A DNA stretch of 56,463 nt from positions 1-56,463 of the forward strand of contig CAYRGN010000022.1 in NCBI GenBank assembly GCA_964423865.1, given 5' to 3'. Shown here in pieces: positions 34,451 to 41,614 of the stretch (positions are counted from its first letter, which is position 1; every line of letters begins with the position of its first letter). The notes under the pieces were generated by a model, which had not been told where the DNA came from, ran no database searches, and saw nothing but the letters and a program-made list of their open reading frames with translations. The translations under genes were made by a program, and so were the position numbers. Source of the stretch: Leadbetterella sp964423865 (GTDB taxonomy: Bacteria; Bacteroidota; Bacteroidia; Cytophagales; Spirosomataceae).

Positions 34451-35467
34451 ATGGCAGCAAAAAGCAAGGAAGCAGCAAAAGTTAAATATTCCAAAGAACA
34501 ATATATCTACTGGTACGACTCCATGGTACTTCAGCGTAAGTTTGAAGAAAAAGCCGGGCAGTTGTACGGGCAGCAAAAGATCAGGGGTTTTTGCCATTTG
34601 TATATCGGGCAGGAAGCCTGTTCTTCCGGGTCTGTATCGGCTTTGAAGAAAGGCGATAAATACATTACTGCCTACCGCGATCACGGCCATCCCCTGGCCC
34701 TGGGAACCGACCCCAACAAGATCATGGCAGAGCTTTACGGGAAAGTCACCGGCACCACCAAAGGGAAGGGCGGCTCTATGCATATTTTTGACAAGGAAGT
34801 AGGTTTTATGGGGGGACACGGTATCGTGGGCGCCCAGATTCCTTTGGGAGCAGGTATAGGTTTTGCCGAAAAATACCAGGGAACCGATAATGTATGTATC
34901 TGTTATTTTGGTGACGGAGCCATTCGGCAGGGCGCATTTCACGAAGCCCTCAACATGGCCATGACCTGGAAGATCCCTACCATTTTTGTAGTAGAAAATA
35001 ACGGTTACGCCATGGGTACTTCCGTAGCCCGTACTTCTAACGTACGGGAACTGTACACCCTGGGCGAGGCGTACGATATTCCTTCCGAGGCAGTAGACGC
35101 CATGGACGTGGAGATTGTGCACGAGGCAGTGGCCCGCGCCGCGGAAAGAGCCAGAAAAGGAGAAGGCCCCAGCTTCCTGGAGTTTAAAACCTACCGTTAC
35201 CGGGGGCACTCCATGTCAGATCCTCAGAAATACCGTACCAAAGAAGAAGTAGCGGAATGGAAACTGAGAGACCCGATCGAATTGATCAAAGACCGGATTC
35301 TTACCCAGAAGATCGCTACCCAGGAAGAACTGGATGCCATTGACACCCGGGTAAAAAAACAGGTAGAAGAGGCCGTGAAATTCGCGGAAGAATCGCCCTG
35401 GCCGAAAGCGGAAGAAGCCTTTGAAGACATTTACGTTCAGGCAGATTATCCTTTCCTGAGAGAATAG
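34451..35467 (+). CDS. pdhA: Pyruvate dehydrogenase E1 component, alpha subunit
   Basis: E1-alpha of a 2-oxo-acid dehydrogenase complex; with E1-beta it decarboxylates pyruvate using thiamine diphosphate. The 338-residue product has the start MVLQRKFEEKAGQLYGQ, YRDHGHPLALG, GKGGSMHIFD, and the ThDP motif beginning GDGAIRQGAFHEALN and ending ENNGYAMGT. The loop YRYRGHSMSDPQKYRTKEE, which carries the regulatory serines in eukaryotes, is also present. Neither E1-beta nor E2 adjoins it; a strong terminator follows directly, so it is transcribed alone. Branched-chain E1-alpha is less likely. Confidence 0.92.
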   Translation: MAAKSKEAAKVKYSKEQYIYWYDSMVLQRKFEEKAGQLYGQQKIRGFCHLYIGQEACSSGSVSALKKGDKYITAYRDHGHPLALGTDPNKIMAELYGKVTGTTKGKGGSMHIFDKEVGFMGGHGIVGAQIPLGAGIGFAEKYQGTDNVCICYFGDGAIRQGAFHEALNMAMTWKIPTIFVVENNGYAMGTSVARTSNVRELYTLGEAYDIPSEAVDAMDVEIVHEAVARAAERARKGEGPSFLEFKTYRYRGHSMSDPQKYRTKEEVAEWKLRDPIELIKDRILTQKIATQEELDAIDTRVKKQVEEAVKFAEESPWPKAEEAFEDIYVQADYPFLRE

Positions 35468-35493
35468 ATCTGAAAGACCGTACAGGTAACAGG

Positions 35494-35521
35494 CCGGGCC
35501 CGGAACAGGGCCCGGTTTTTT
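35494..35521 (+). terminator. Intrinsic terminator of pdhA
   Basis: CCGGGCCC, a six-base loop, GGGCCCGG, then six T: a strong GC-rich intrinsic terminator 27 bases after the stop. Confidence 0.95.
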
Positions 35522-35544
35522 GTGGATCGGGGGGTAGGTGTCTT

Positions 35545-35665
35545 CAGCAATCCGGGCTTCGACAAGTTCAGCCTGACAGAGGGTAACCTGCCCCGATTAT
35601 CACGACTGTCACCCTGCCTGGGCGGCCCCGAGTTGTCGAAGGGCGCCTGTTTTTAAACTCCCTAC
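35545..35665. repeat. CTTCGACAAG...CAGCCTGACA composite repeats, inverted
   Basis: GGGCTTCGACAAGTTCAGCC at 35557-35576 and a roughly complementary TGTCACCCTGCCTGG...GAGTTGTCGAAGGGC at 35608-35644 form an imperfect inverted pair. No gene is present in 35468-35746; the rest is the pdhA terminator and the promoter of the next gene. Confidence 0.7.
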
Positions 35666-35710
35666 ACACAAAATTTGCCCCTGTTTACACATAAATCTAA
35701 ATATAATTTA

Positions 35711-35718
35711 TAAATTTG
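35711..35718 (+). promoter_or_regulatory. Putative -7 box for the TPR protein gene
   Basis: TAAATTTG fits TAnnTTTG, 28 bases upstream of the ATG, in an AT-rich stretch. A correctly spaced TTG is not seen. Confidence 0.45.
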
Positions 35719-35746
35719 CACTCCAAAATTTTGACAACCAATTAAA

Positions 35747-36445
35747 ATGGCAAAAAAAGCGAAGTCAGGTATTGAGATCATAGCAGATTCGGAAGCGCTA
35801 AAAAAAGAAGTATTTAGAATAGAAGGCCTTTTTGAGAAAAATCAAAAAGTGGTATTCATCATCGGCGGACTTATCCTGGCCGTGGTAGCCGGATTTTTCG
35901 GGTATAACTACTGGAACAAAAACCAGGAGAAAGAAGCGCAGGCCGCCATGTTTGACGCAGTCTATTCTTTTGAAGCCGACTCTACCGCCCAGGCCCTGAA
36001 GGGGCAGGGAGGAAACGAAGGTTTGCTCTCAGTAGCCGATAACTATAGCAGCACCAAAGCCGGTAACCTGGCCAACCTGTACGCGGGCATCGCGCTCATG
36101 AAAGAAGGTAACTTCGAGGAGGCCATTACGCGCCTGGAGAAGTTTTCAGCAGGAGATGACGTACTGCAACCCCGGGCCTACACCCTGATCGGTGACAGCT
36201 ACCTGGAACTGGGCAAGAACGATGACGCCATCCGTTACTATAAAAAAGCGGCAGACTACAAGCCGAATAAATATGCTACACCCGGTTACATGATGAAGCT
36301 GGGCAATGCTTATCAGGTAGCCGAAAATAAAGGAGAGGCCGTGAAGGTTTATTCTAATCTGGTAGATAACTACCCGTCCGCCATTGAATCGGTACTGGCG
36401 AAGAAGTATAAATCGAAGCTGGAAGCGGAGCTTGGCGGAAACTAA
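35747..36445 (+). CDS. Membrane-anchored TPR protein (YfgM-like)
   Basis: The 232-residue product has a charged cytoplasmic N-terminus, one membrane helix near 33-53 (VVFIIGGLILAVVAGFFGY), and TPR-like helices from about 105 to 215 (NLANLYAGIALMKEGNFEEA, AYTLIGDSYLELGKNDDAI, MKLGNAYQVAENKGEAVKVY). The architecture matches the YfgM/ancillary SecYEG-associated TPR family, which aids folding or export at the periplasmic face. The exact role is inferred. It is followed by a hairpin terminator before ribH. Confidence 0.82.
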   Translation: MAKKAKSGIEIIADSEALKKEVFRIEGLFEKNQKVVFIIGGLILAVVAGFFGYNYWNKNQEKEAQAAMFDAVYSFEADSTAQALKGQGGNEGLLSVADNYSSTKAGNLANLYAGIALMKEGNFEEAITRLEKFSAGDDVLQPRAYTLIGDSYLELGKNDDAIRYYKKAADYKPNKYATPGYMMKLGNAYQVAENKGEAVKVYSNLVDNYPSAIESVLAKKYKSKLEAELGGN

Positions 36446-36467
36446 GATTGAAGTAAAGATAAGATCG

Positions 36468-36497
36468 AAGGGATAAGCCATGGTTTATCCCTTTTTT
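36468..36497 (+). terminator. Intrinsic terminator between TPR gene and ribH
   Basis: AAGGGATAA, an eight-base loop, TTATCCCTT followed by T-run. It ends only 12 bases before the ribH ATG, leaving no room for a separate downstream promoter. Confidence 0.75.
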
Positions 36498-36509
36498 ATT
36501 CCTTGAAAT

Positions 36510-36989
36510 ATGGCATCAATAGATAAAAATTTAAGTATTTTTTCTACGGAAAACCTTCCCGACGTGTCGGGGAAAAAGTTTGCTATACTTGTAGCCGAAT
36601 GGAACGAAGACATTACCGAAGCCCTGGCTACCGGCGCGATCAACACCCTGTTGCAATACGGGGTTCCCGAACACAATATCGTCAAAAGATATGTGCCGGG
36701 CAGTTACGAACTGAGCTTCGGCGCCCAGGTGATGGCCCGGCGCCCCGACATTGACGCCGTGATCGCCATAGGCTGCGTGATCCAGGGAGAAACCCGCCAT
36801 AACGACTACATCAATAACGCGGTAGCACAGGGACTGACCCAGGTATCGCTCAAATACGATAAGCCCGTGATCTTTGGGGTATTGACCCCCAATACCCACC
36901 AGCAGGCGGTAGACAGGGCCGGAGGCATCCACGGTAACAAAGGAGACGAGGCGGCCATTACCGCCATCAAAATGGTAGGATTACATTAA
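36510..36989 (+). CDS. ribH: 6,7-dimethyl-8-ribityllumazine synthase
   Basis: RibH condenses 5-amino-6-ribitylaminouracil with dihydroxybutanone phosphate in riboflavin synthesis. The 159-residue product has the substrate motifs AEWNEDITEAL, VPGSYELSFGAQ, IGCVIQGETRHNDYI with catalytic His97, VIFGVLTPNTHQQA and GNKGDEAA. Other rib genes are absent nearby. An intrinsic terminator precedes it by 12 bases, so expression may depend on read-through. The next gene starts 14 bases after its stop. Confidence 0.95.
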   Translation: MASIDKNLSIFSTENLPDVSGKKFAILVAEWNEDITEALATGAINTLLQYGVPEHNIVKRYVPGSYELSFGAQVMARRPDIDAVIAIGCVIQGETRHNDYINNAVAQGLTQVSLKYDKPVIFGVLTPNTHQQAVDRAGGIHGNKGDEAAITAIKMVGLH

Positions 36990-37003
36990 ACACGGAATAG
37001 AAT

Positions 37004-38338
37004 ATGCAAGTTTGGAAATTTGGCGGCACCTCTGTAGGAAAGCCCGAACGCATGAAGTCCATAAGAAACCTGGTGACCAGCGATGAAAGCCGTAAACTGG
37101 TGGTGCTTTCTGCGCTTTCCGGTACCACCAACGCCCTCCTGGAAATCGGTGGCGCTTTAAAAGCGAAAGAAGTGGCCCGGGCCAATCAGCTGATTGATGA
37201 CCTCAGAGCCCATTACCATACCTTCATTGAAGCGCTTTTTGAAACACCGGACGGACTGGACCGGGGCCGGCAGATCATCAGTGCCGAATTTAATGTGATG
37301 TCTAAGCTGGCCACCTGGCAGCCCTTTACCGAAAAACAGGATAAGGAGCTGGTCGCCGAGGGAGAAATCCTGTCCACCCAGTTATTTACCGCCTACCTGA
37401 TGGAGAAGGGCGACAGCGTGACGCTGATTCACGCCCTTGATTTCATGAAAATAGATGAAGACGGGGAGCCGCTTTTTGAGGCAATTGAAAACGACCTCAA
37501 GGCCATTCTTGAGGAAAAAGAAGCCTACCAGGTGGTAGTCACCCAGGGCTTCATCTGCCGAAACCCCCATGGCGGTATTGATAACCTGAAACGGGGTGGG
37601 TCAGATTATACGGCATCGCTCATAGGCGGAGCGCTGACCGCCGAAGAAATCCAGATCTGGACCGATATTGACGGGATGCACAATAATGACCCCCGTGTGG
37701 TGAAACGTACGTTTCCTGTACGCTACCTGACGTTTGAAGAAGCGGCGGAGCTGGCTTATTTCGGGGCAAAAATCCTGCATCCCAATACCATCACCCCCGC
37801 CAAGCTCAGGGGGGTACCCGTAAGGCTTAAAAATACCATGGAACCGGAGGCGCCGGGTACGCTCATCTCCGCCCACACCCAGGGGGGCTCGGAAATTACC
37901 GCCATCGCCGCGAAAGACGATATCACCGCCATCTACATCCATTCTACCCGTATGCTCAATGCCTACGGTTTCCTGAAGCGGGTATTCGATATTTTTGAGA
38001 AATACAAGACACCGGTAGACATGATCACCACCTCAGAGGTATCGGTGGCCGTGACCATTGACAATTCCGCCTACCTGGAAGCCATCTCGGCCGAACTGAG
38101 CCAGTTTGCCGACCTGGAGGAGCATGACCGCAACCAGACCATCATCTGTGTGGTAGGACAGTTTTTTGCCGATAAATCGGGCATTGCCATCCGTATCCTG
38201 GAAGCCCTCAAAGATATTCCGGTGAGGATGATCTCCTACGGCGCGTCAGAACACAATGTATCCATCCTCGTAGACACCCAACACAAAAACCAGGCCCTGG
38301 AAGCTTTGAATGAAGGGCTTTTCACCTTTGAAAAATAG
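37004..38338 (+). CDS. lysC: Aspartate kinase
   Basis: It phosphorylates aspartate, the first step to lysine, threonine, methionine and diaminopimelate. The 444-residue monofunctional enzyme has KFGGTSVG (5-12), the GRGGSD-type motif KRGGSDYTASLIG, WTDIDGMHNNDPR and the EAAELAYFGAKILHP region. Two C-terminal ACT domains follow (about 300-440), which usually bind the feedback amino acid. No homoserine dehydrogenase fusion. It lies 14 bases after ribH and 5 bases before serS, so the three may share a transcript. The gene symbol denotes the enzyme class; the feedback effector is unknown. Confidence 0.93.
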   Translation: MQVWKFGGTSVGKPERMKSIRNLVTSDESRKLVVLSALSGTTNALLEIGGALKAKEVARANQLIDDLRAHYHTFIEALFETPDGLDRGRQIISAEFNVMSKLATWQPFTEKQDKELVAEGEILSTQLFTAYLMEKGDSVTLIHALDFMKIDEDGEPLFEAIENDLKAILEEKEAYQVVVTQGFICRNPHGGIDNLKRGGSDYTASLIGGALTAEEIQIWTDIDGMHNNDPRVVKRTFPVRYLTFEEAAELAYFGAKILHPNTITPAKLRGVPVRLKNTMEPEAPGTLISAHTQGGSEITAIAAKDDITAIYIHSTRMLNAYGFLKRVFDIFEKYKTPVDMITTSEVSVAVTIDNSAYLEAISAELSQFADLEEHDRNQTIICVVGQFFADKSGIAIRILEALKDIPVRMISYGASEHNVSILVDTQHKNQALEALNEGLFTFEK

Positions 38339-38343
38339 CGCGT

Positions 38344-39615
38344 ATGTTACAGTTAAATACGATCCGTGAAAACCTGCCCCTGGCCATTGCCGGCCTGGAG
38401 AAGAAACATTTTAAAGATGCATCCCTGGTAGTGAATCAGGCTCTGGACCTGGATAATCAGCGAAAAGATATTCAGTCGAGGCTGGACGCCACCCTGGCGC
38501 AGGCGAACGGCCTGGCCCGGGAAATCGGCGCCCTGATGAAGTCGGGACAAAAAGAGGAAGCGGAAAAGCTAAAAAGCCAGACGGCCGGACTGAAAGAAGT
38601 TTCAAAGGAACTCGAAGCCGCCTTAAAGAAGGTGGAAGAAACCCTTCACGAAGTGATGGTCACCCTACCCAACCTTCCGCATGTCTCCGTACCCGAAGGA
38701 AAAACGCCGGAGGAGAACGAAGAGGTAGAGAAAGGCGGTACGGTACCCGCACTCCACGAAGGGGCTTTACCCCATTGGGAGCTGATTAAAAAATACGACA
38801 TTATTGATTTTGAGCTGGGCAATAAAGTCAGCGGTGCGGGCTTCCCTTTTTATAAAGGAAAAGGGGCGAAGATTCAGAGGGCCCTGATCAATTTCTTCCT
38901 GAACGAGGCCGAAAAGGCGGGCTACCAGGAGGTACAACCGCCCGTGGTCATCAATGCTGCCTCCGGCTTTGGCACCGGCCAGCTTCCTGACAAGGAAGGC
39001 CAGATGTACCATGCCACGGCAGACGACCTCTACCTTATTCCCACCGCGGAGGTGCCCATCACCAATATGTACCGGGATGTCATCCTGAACGAAAATGACC
39101 TGCCTGTAAAGCATGCAGGATACACCCCTTGTTTCCGCCGGGAAGCCGGCAGCTGGGGCGCCCATGTACGGGGTCTGAACCGTCTCCACCAGTTTGATAA
39201 AGTAGAGATTGTGCAGATTACCGCGCCGGAAAACTCCTATGCCGCCCTGGAAGAAATGATGGGTCATGTACGCGGCTTGCTCGAAAAACTGAACCTGCCT
39301 TACCGTATCCTCCGGCTTTGCGGGGGAGACATGAGCTTTACCTCGGCGCTGACCTATGATTTTGAGGTATTCTCGGCCGCCCAGGAACGCTGGCTGGAAG
39401 TGAGTTCCGTCTCCAACTTTGAGACCTACCAGTCCAACCGCCTGAAACTGCGGTACAAAGCAGACGGGAAATCCCAACTGCTGCATACCCTCAACGGCTC
39501 GGCCCTGGCCCTGCCCCGCATCCTGGCGGCTATCCTGGAAAATAACCAGACGCCCGATGGGGTTATCGTGCCGGAGGTATTGAGACCGTTTTGTGGTTTT
39601 GAGATGATTGATTGA
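38344..39615 (+). CDS. serS: Seryl-tRNA synthetase
   Basis: Class II synthetase charging tRNA-Ser. The 423-residue product has the N-terminal tRNA-binding coiled coil (about 1-110), motif 2 in TPCFRREAGSWGAHVRGLNR, and motif 3 in LNGSALALPRILAAILENNQ. VEVSSVSNFETYQSNRLKLRY-type serine-site sequence is also present. In place of the usual GRDTRG-like stretch the motif-2 loop reads SWGAHVRGLNRLHQF, as in other Bacteroidota enzymes (recollection). It ends in a strong terminator. Confidence 0.95.
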   Translation: MLQLNTIRENLPLAIAGLEKKHFKDASLVVNQALDLDNQRKDIQSRLDATLAQANGLAREIGALMKSGQKEEAEKLKSQTAGLKEVSKELEAALKKVEETLHEVMVTLPNLPHVSVPEGKTPEENEEVEKGGTVPALHEGALPHWELIKKYDIIDFELGNKVSGAGFPFYKGKGAKIQRALINFFLNEAEKAGYQEVQPPVVINAASGFGTGQLPDKEGQMYHATADDLYLIPTAEVPITNMYRDVILNENDLPVKHAGYTPCFRREAGSWGAHVRGLNRLHQFDKVEIVQITAPENSYAALEEMMGHVRGLLEKLNLPYRILRLCGGDMSFTSALTYDFEVFSAAQERWLEVSSVSNFETYQSNRLKLRYKADGKSQLLHTLNGSALALPRILAAILENNQTPDGVIVPEVLRPFCGFEMID

Positions 39616-39637
39616 GTTTAGTTGATTTAAGCTATAT

Positions 39638-39672
39638 AAAAAAAACGCACCTCCTTAAGATGCGTTTTTTTT
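39638..39672 (+). terminator. Intrinsic terminator of serS
   Basis: AAAAAAAACGCA, an 11-base loop, TGCGTTTTTTTT; symmetric enough to act on both strands. Confidence 0.9.
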
Positions 39673-39712
39673 ATTGTTCAAATAAGTTTTTAGCACTTTC
39701 CCACAGTATAAA

Positions 39713-39743
39713 TTGCATCTTTTAATTATTCTTTTAACATTTG
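39713..39743 (+). promoter_or_regulatory. Possible promoter of the nucleotidyltransferase-like gene
   Basis: TTG (39713-39715), 19 bases and TAACATTTG (39735-39743), one base longer than the consensus. It covers a TTG codon at 39741, supporting the ATG at 39765 as the start. Confidence 0.4.
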
Positions 39744-39764
39744 CTGGAAAGAATATCCACACAA

Positions 39765-40304
39765 ATGAACAAAATAGAGTTTGATGAGAAAGGAAATCTA
39801 TCTCCATACAGTATTATAAAATGCAATGATTTGTCTTTTATTTCTGATTTTTTTGTTTCAAACCCGATTTTTTCCCGGTCACAGACAAGGGAGAAAATTT
39901 TCAGGGGTTTCCTGCAATACATATTAGACATAAATAAATATATACAGGATAAATGGACGATTTGGATCGGAGGGAGTTTCCTGACCGACAAATTAGATCC
40001 CGGAGATATTGATATAGTAAATATTTTTGAATGGTCTGAGAACATAAACGCAAAGGCCAAAACTTTTGAAAGGCGTTTTTTTTCGGAAAATGCTAAAAAG
40101 AAGTATAATGTTGATGCGTATTTTATAGCTACTTATCCGGATAATGATGAAAGGTATAAATATGCAATGGATGACCTCAATCATTGGAAAGATTTTTTTG
40201 GACATTCACATGAAAGTATATTTGGAGGCAGAAGCCCCAAAGGATTTATAGAAATTGAAATACTCTTTAACGAGGTAATATTAAACAAGCTGAACAATAA
40301 TTAG
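39765..40304 (+). CDS. DUF6932-like nucleotidyltransferase-fold protein
   Basis: The 179-residue product begins MNKIEFDEKGNLSPYSI. It holds a nucleotidyltransferase-like signature WIGGSFLTDKLDPGDIDIVN (hG-S, then DxD) near 82-101, as in small accessory proteins of the DUF6932 type. Proteins with this fold include antitoxins of MNT/HEPN-like systems and phage-defence components, but the role here is unknown. The gene is visibly AT-rich compared with serS and sdh, which suggests horizontal acquisition. It is followed after 80 bases by a 59-residue reading frame. Family assignment rests on motif recognition only. Confidence 0.6.
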   Translation: MNKIEFDEKGNLSPYSIIKCNDLSFISDFFVSNPIFSRSQTREKIFRGFLQYILDINKYIQDKWTIWIGGSFLTDKLDPGDIDIVNIFEWSENINAKAKTFERRFFSENAKKKYNVDAYFIATYPDNDERYKYAMDDLNHWKDFFGHSHESIFGGRSPKGFIEIEILFNEVILNKLNNN

Positions 40305-40384
40305 CTTGACTTTAATAGGCAAAACATGTAATTTAGACCAGAAACTATATCAGTTCGTTATTTTACAGGATTACCTTTTGGAAT

Positions 40385-40564
40385 ATGAATAAAAAAAGTA
40401 TTATAAATAAGGCCGAAAGACCCGTTAGCCCGGAAAGGTTAGATACGCTTATTAAGGAGAGAGAAGAAGCCGTGGTAAAATATCCGAATGATAATTTTTT
40501 GAAATTAACATTGACCACCTTTAATCATCAGAAAGGAGAACTTATCAAAACCCTGAAGAAGTGA
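40385..40564 (+). CDS. Small protein (59 residues) of unknown function
   Basis: A short reading frame from ATG 40385 to TGA 40562-40564 encodes 59 residues, Lys/Glu-rich and hydrophilic (SPERLDTLIKEREEAVVKYP, TTFNHQKGELIKTLKK). The helical, charged character and its place 80 bases after the nucleotidyltransferase-like gene suggest a partner of that gene. The following 40565-40729 bases show no credible gene. Support is from frame, start and composition only. Confidence 0.45.
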   Translation: MNKKSIINKAERPVSPERLDTLIKEREEAVVKYPNDNFLKLTLTTFNHQKGELIKTLKK

Positions 40565-40729
40565 AGAGATCAGGTCGAAAATATTACTCGCCCAGCCATT
40601 TATCTCCTGCTCCTTAACCTCATTAATTACCCCGTTGAATTCCCTGTTTACCCGGTATAAGGCCATAGCGATCGTCAGCCTGGTCGTACTGTTCTTTGAA
40701 GCAGGACGCTAATTCTCTTCGAATTTAGA

Positions 40730-40760
40730 TTGATTCTAAAACAATAATCTGCTAGCTTTG
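40730..40760 (+). promoter_or_regulatory. Promoter of sdhCAB
   Basis: TTG (40730-40732), 20 bases, TAGCTTTG (40753-40760): a full match to the Bacteroidota consensus, with a leader of about 50 bases before the sdhC ATG. Confidence 0.75.
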
Positions 40761-40819
40761 AGGCTCTATAAGTAATTGGATTATTCTAAGTATTTTAGCT
40801 CTACTTTAAAACATTCATT

Positions 40820-41599
40820 ATGTCCTGGTTAACCAAAACCCTTACAAGTTCTATCGGTAAAAAAGTACTGATGGCACTTACAGGTTTATTTTTGTGTACC
40901 TTCCTTGTAGTACACCTTTCCGGTAACTTTCAACTGTTTAATCACGATGACGGTTACGCTTTTAATACCTACGCTGTTTTTATGACCACGTTTCCCGTGA
41001 TCAAGGTCATCTCTTACGGAAACTACTTCTTCATCCTGTTCCACGCCTTCTGGGGATTGTACATTACCTATAAGAACAGGCAGGCAAGACCCGTGGGTTA
41101 TGTGGTGAACAAAAATCAGTCGTCTCCCTACAGCAGGAACATGGCCATTCTGGGCACCATTCTCCTGGTGTATATTGTAGTGCACATGAGCGACTTCTGG
41201 TATAAATTCCATTACGAGCACCTGCCTTATGTACAATACACCGAGCAGCTGAGCACCGGGGAGATTGAGGCGGAGGAAAAGGAGGAAGGGTATACGCAGG
41301 ATGTGAAAATGGTGGAAACCATTAATGAGGCGGCCGGTACACGCACCGTGGTGGTGAAAGACCTTTACAAAGTGGTTTCGGTGGCATTCCAAAACATCGG
41401 ACTGGTACTTTTCTATGTGCTGGCCATGTTTGCCCTGGCGTTTCATCTGGTTCATGGCTTTCAGAGTGCCTTCCAGTCGCTTGGCCTGAGACATTCCAAG
41501 TATACCCCCCTGATCAAAGGGGTCAGTGTTTGGATATTCGGTATACTCGTTCCTATCGGGTTCGCAGCCATGCCGCTTTATTTCTATTTCTTTAAATAA
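40820..41599 (+). CDS. sdhC: Succinate dehydrogenase cytochrome b subunit (b558 type)
   Basis: Membrane anchor of respiratory complex II that carries the two b hemes and passes electrons to menaquinone. The 259-residue protein has five predicted membrane helices. Heme-ligand candidate histidines lie in TFLVVHLSGNF, ILFHAFWGL, YIVVHMSDFWYKFHYEH and FHLVHGFQSAFQSLGLRH. A 45-residue charged loop (about 145-190, GEIEAEEKEEGYTQDV) lies between helices 3 and 4. Fumarate reductase FrdC is an alternative name for the same architecture. First gene of sdhCAB. Confidence 0.93.
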   Translation: MSWLTKTLTSSIGKKVLMALTGLFLCTFLVVHLSGNFQLFNHDDGYAFNTYAVFMTTFPVIKVISYGNYFFILFHAFWGLYITYKNRQARPVGYVVNKNQSSPYSRNMAILGTILLVYIVVHMSDFWYKFHYEHLPYVQYTEQLSTGEIEAEEKEEGYTQDVKMVETINEAAGTRTVVVKDLYKVVSVAFQNIGLVLFYVLAMFALAFHLVHGFQSAFQSLGLRHSKYTPLIKGVSVWIFGILVPIGFAAMPLYFYFFK

Positions 41600-41614
41600 T
41601 CATTCGTTTCAGAT

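Noticed and set aside
40507..40645. Minus-strand frame (MALYRVNREFNGVINEV...) overlapping the 59-residue gene and its downstream gap
   Set aside because: Short, no recognised family, no promoter or ribosome site; could be a decayed fragment but evidence is too thin.
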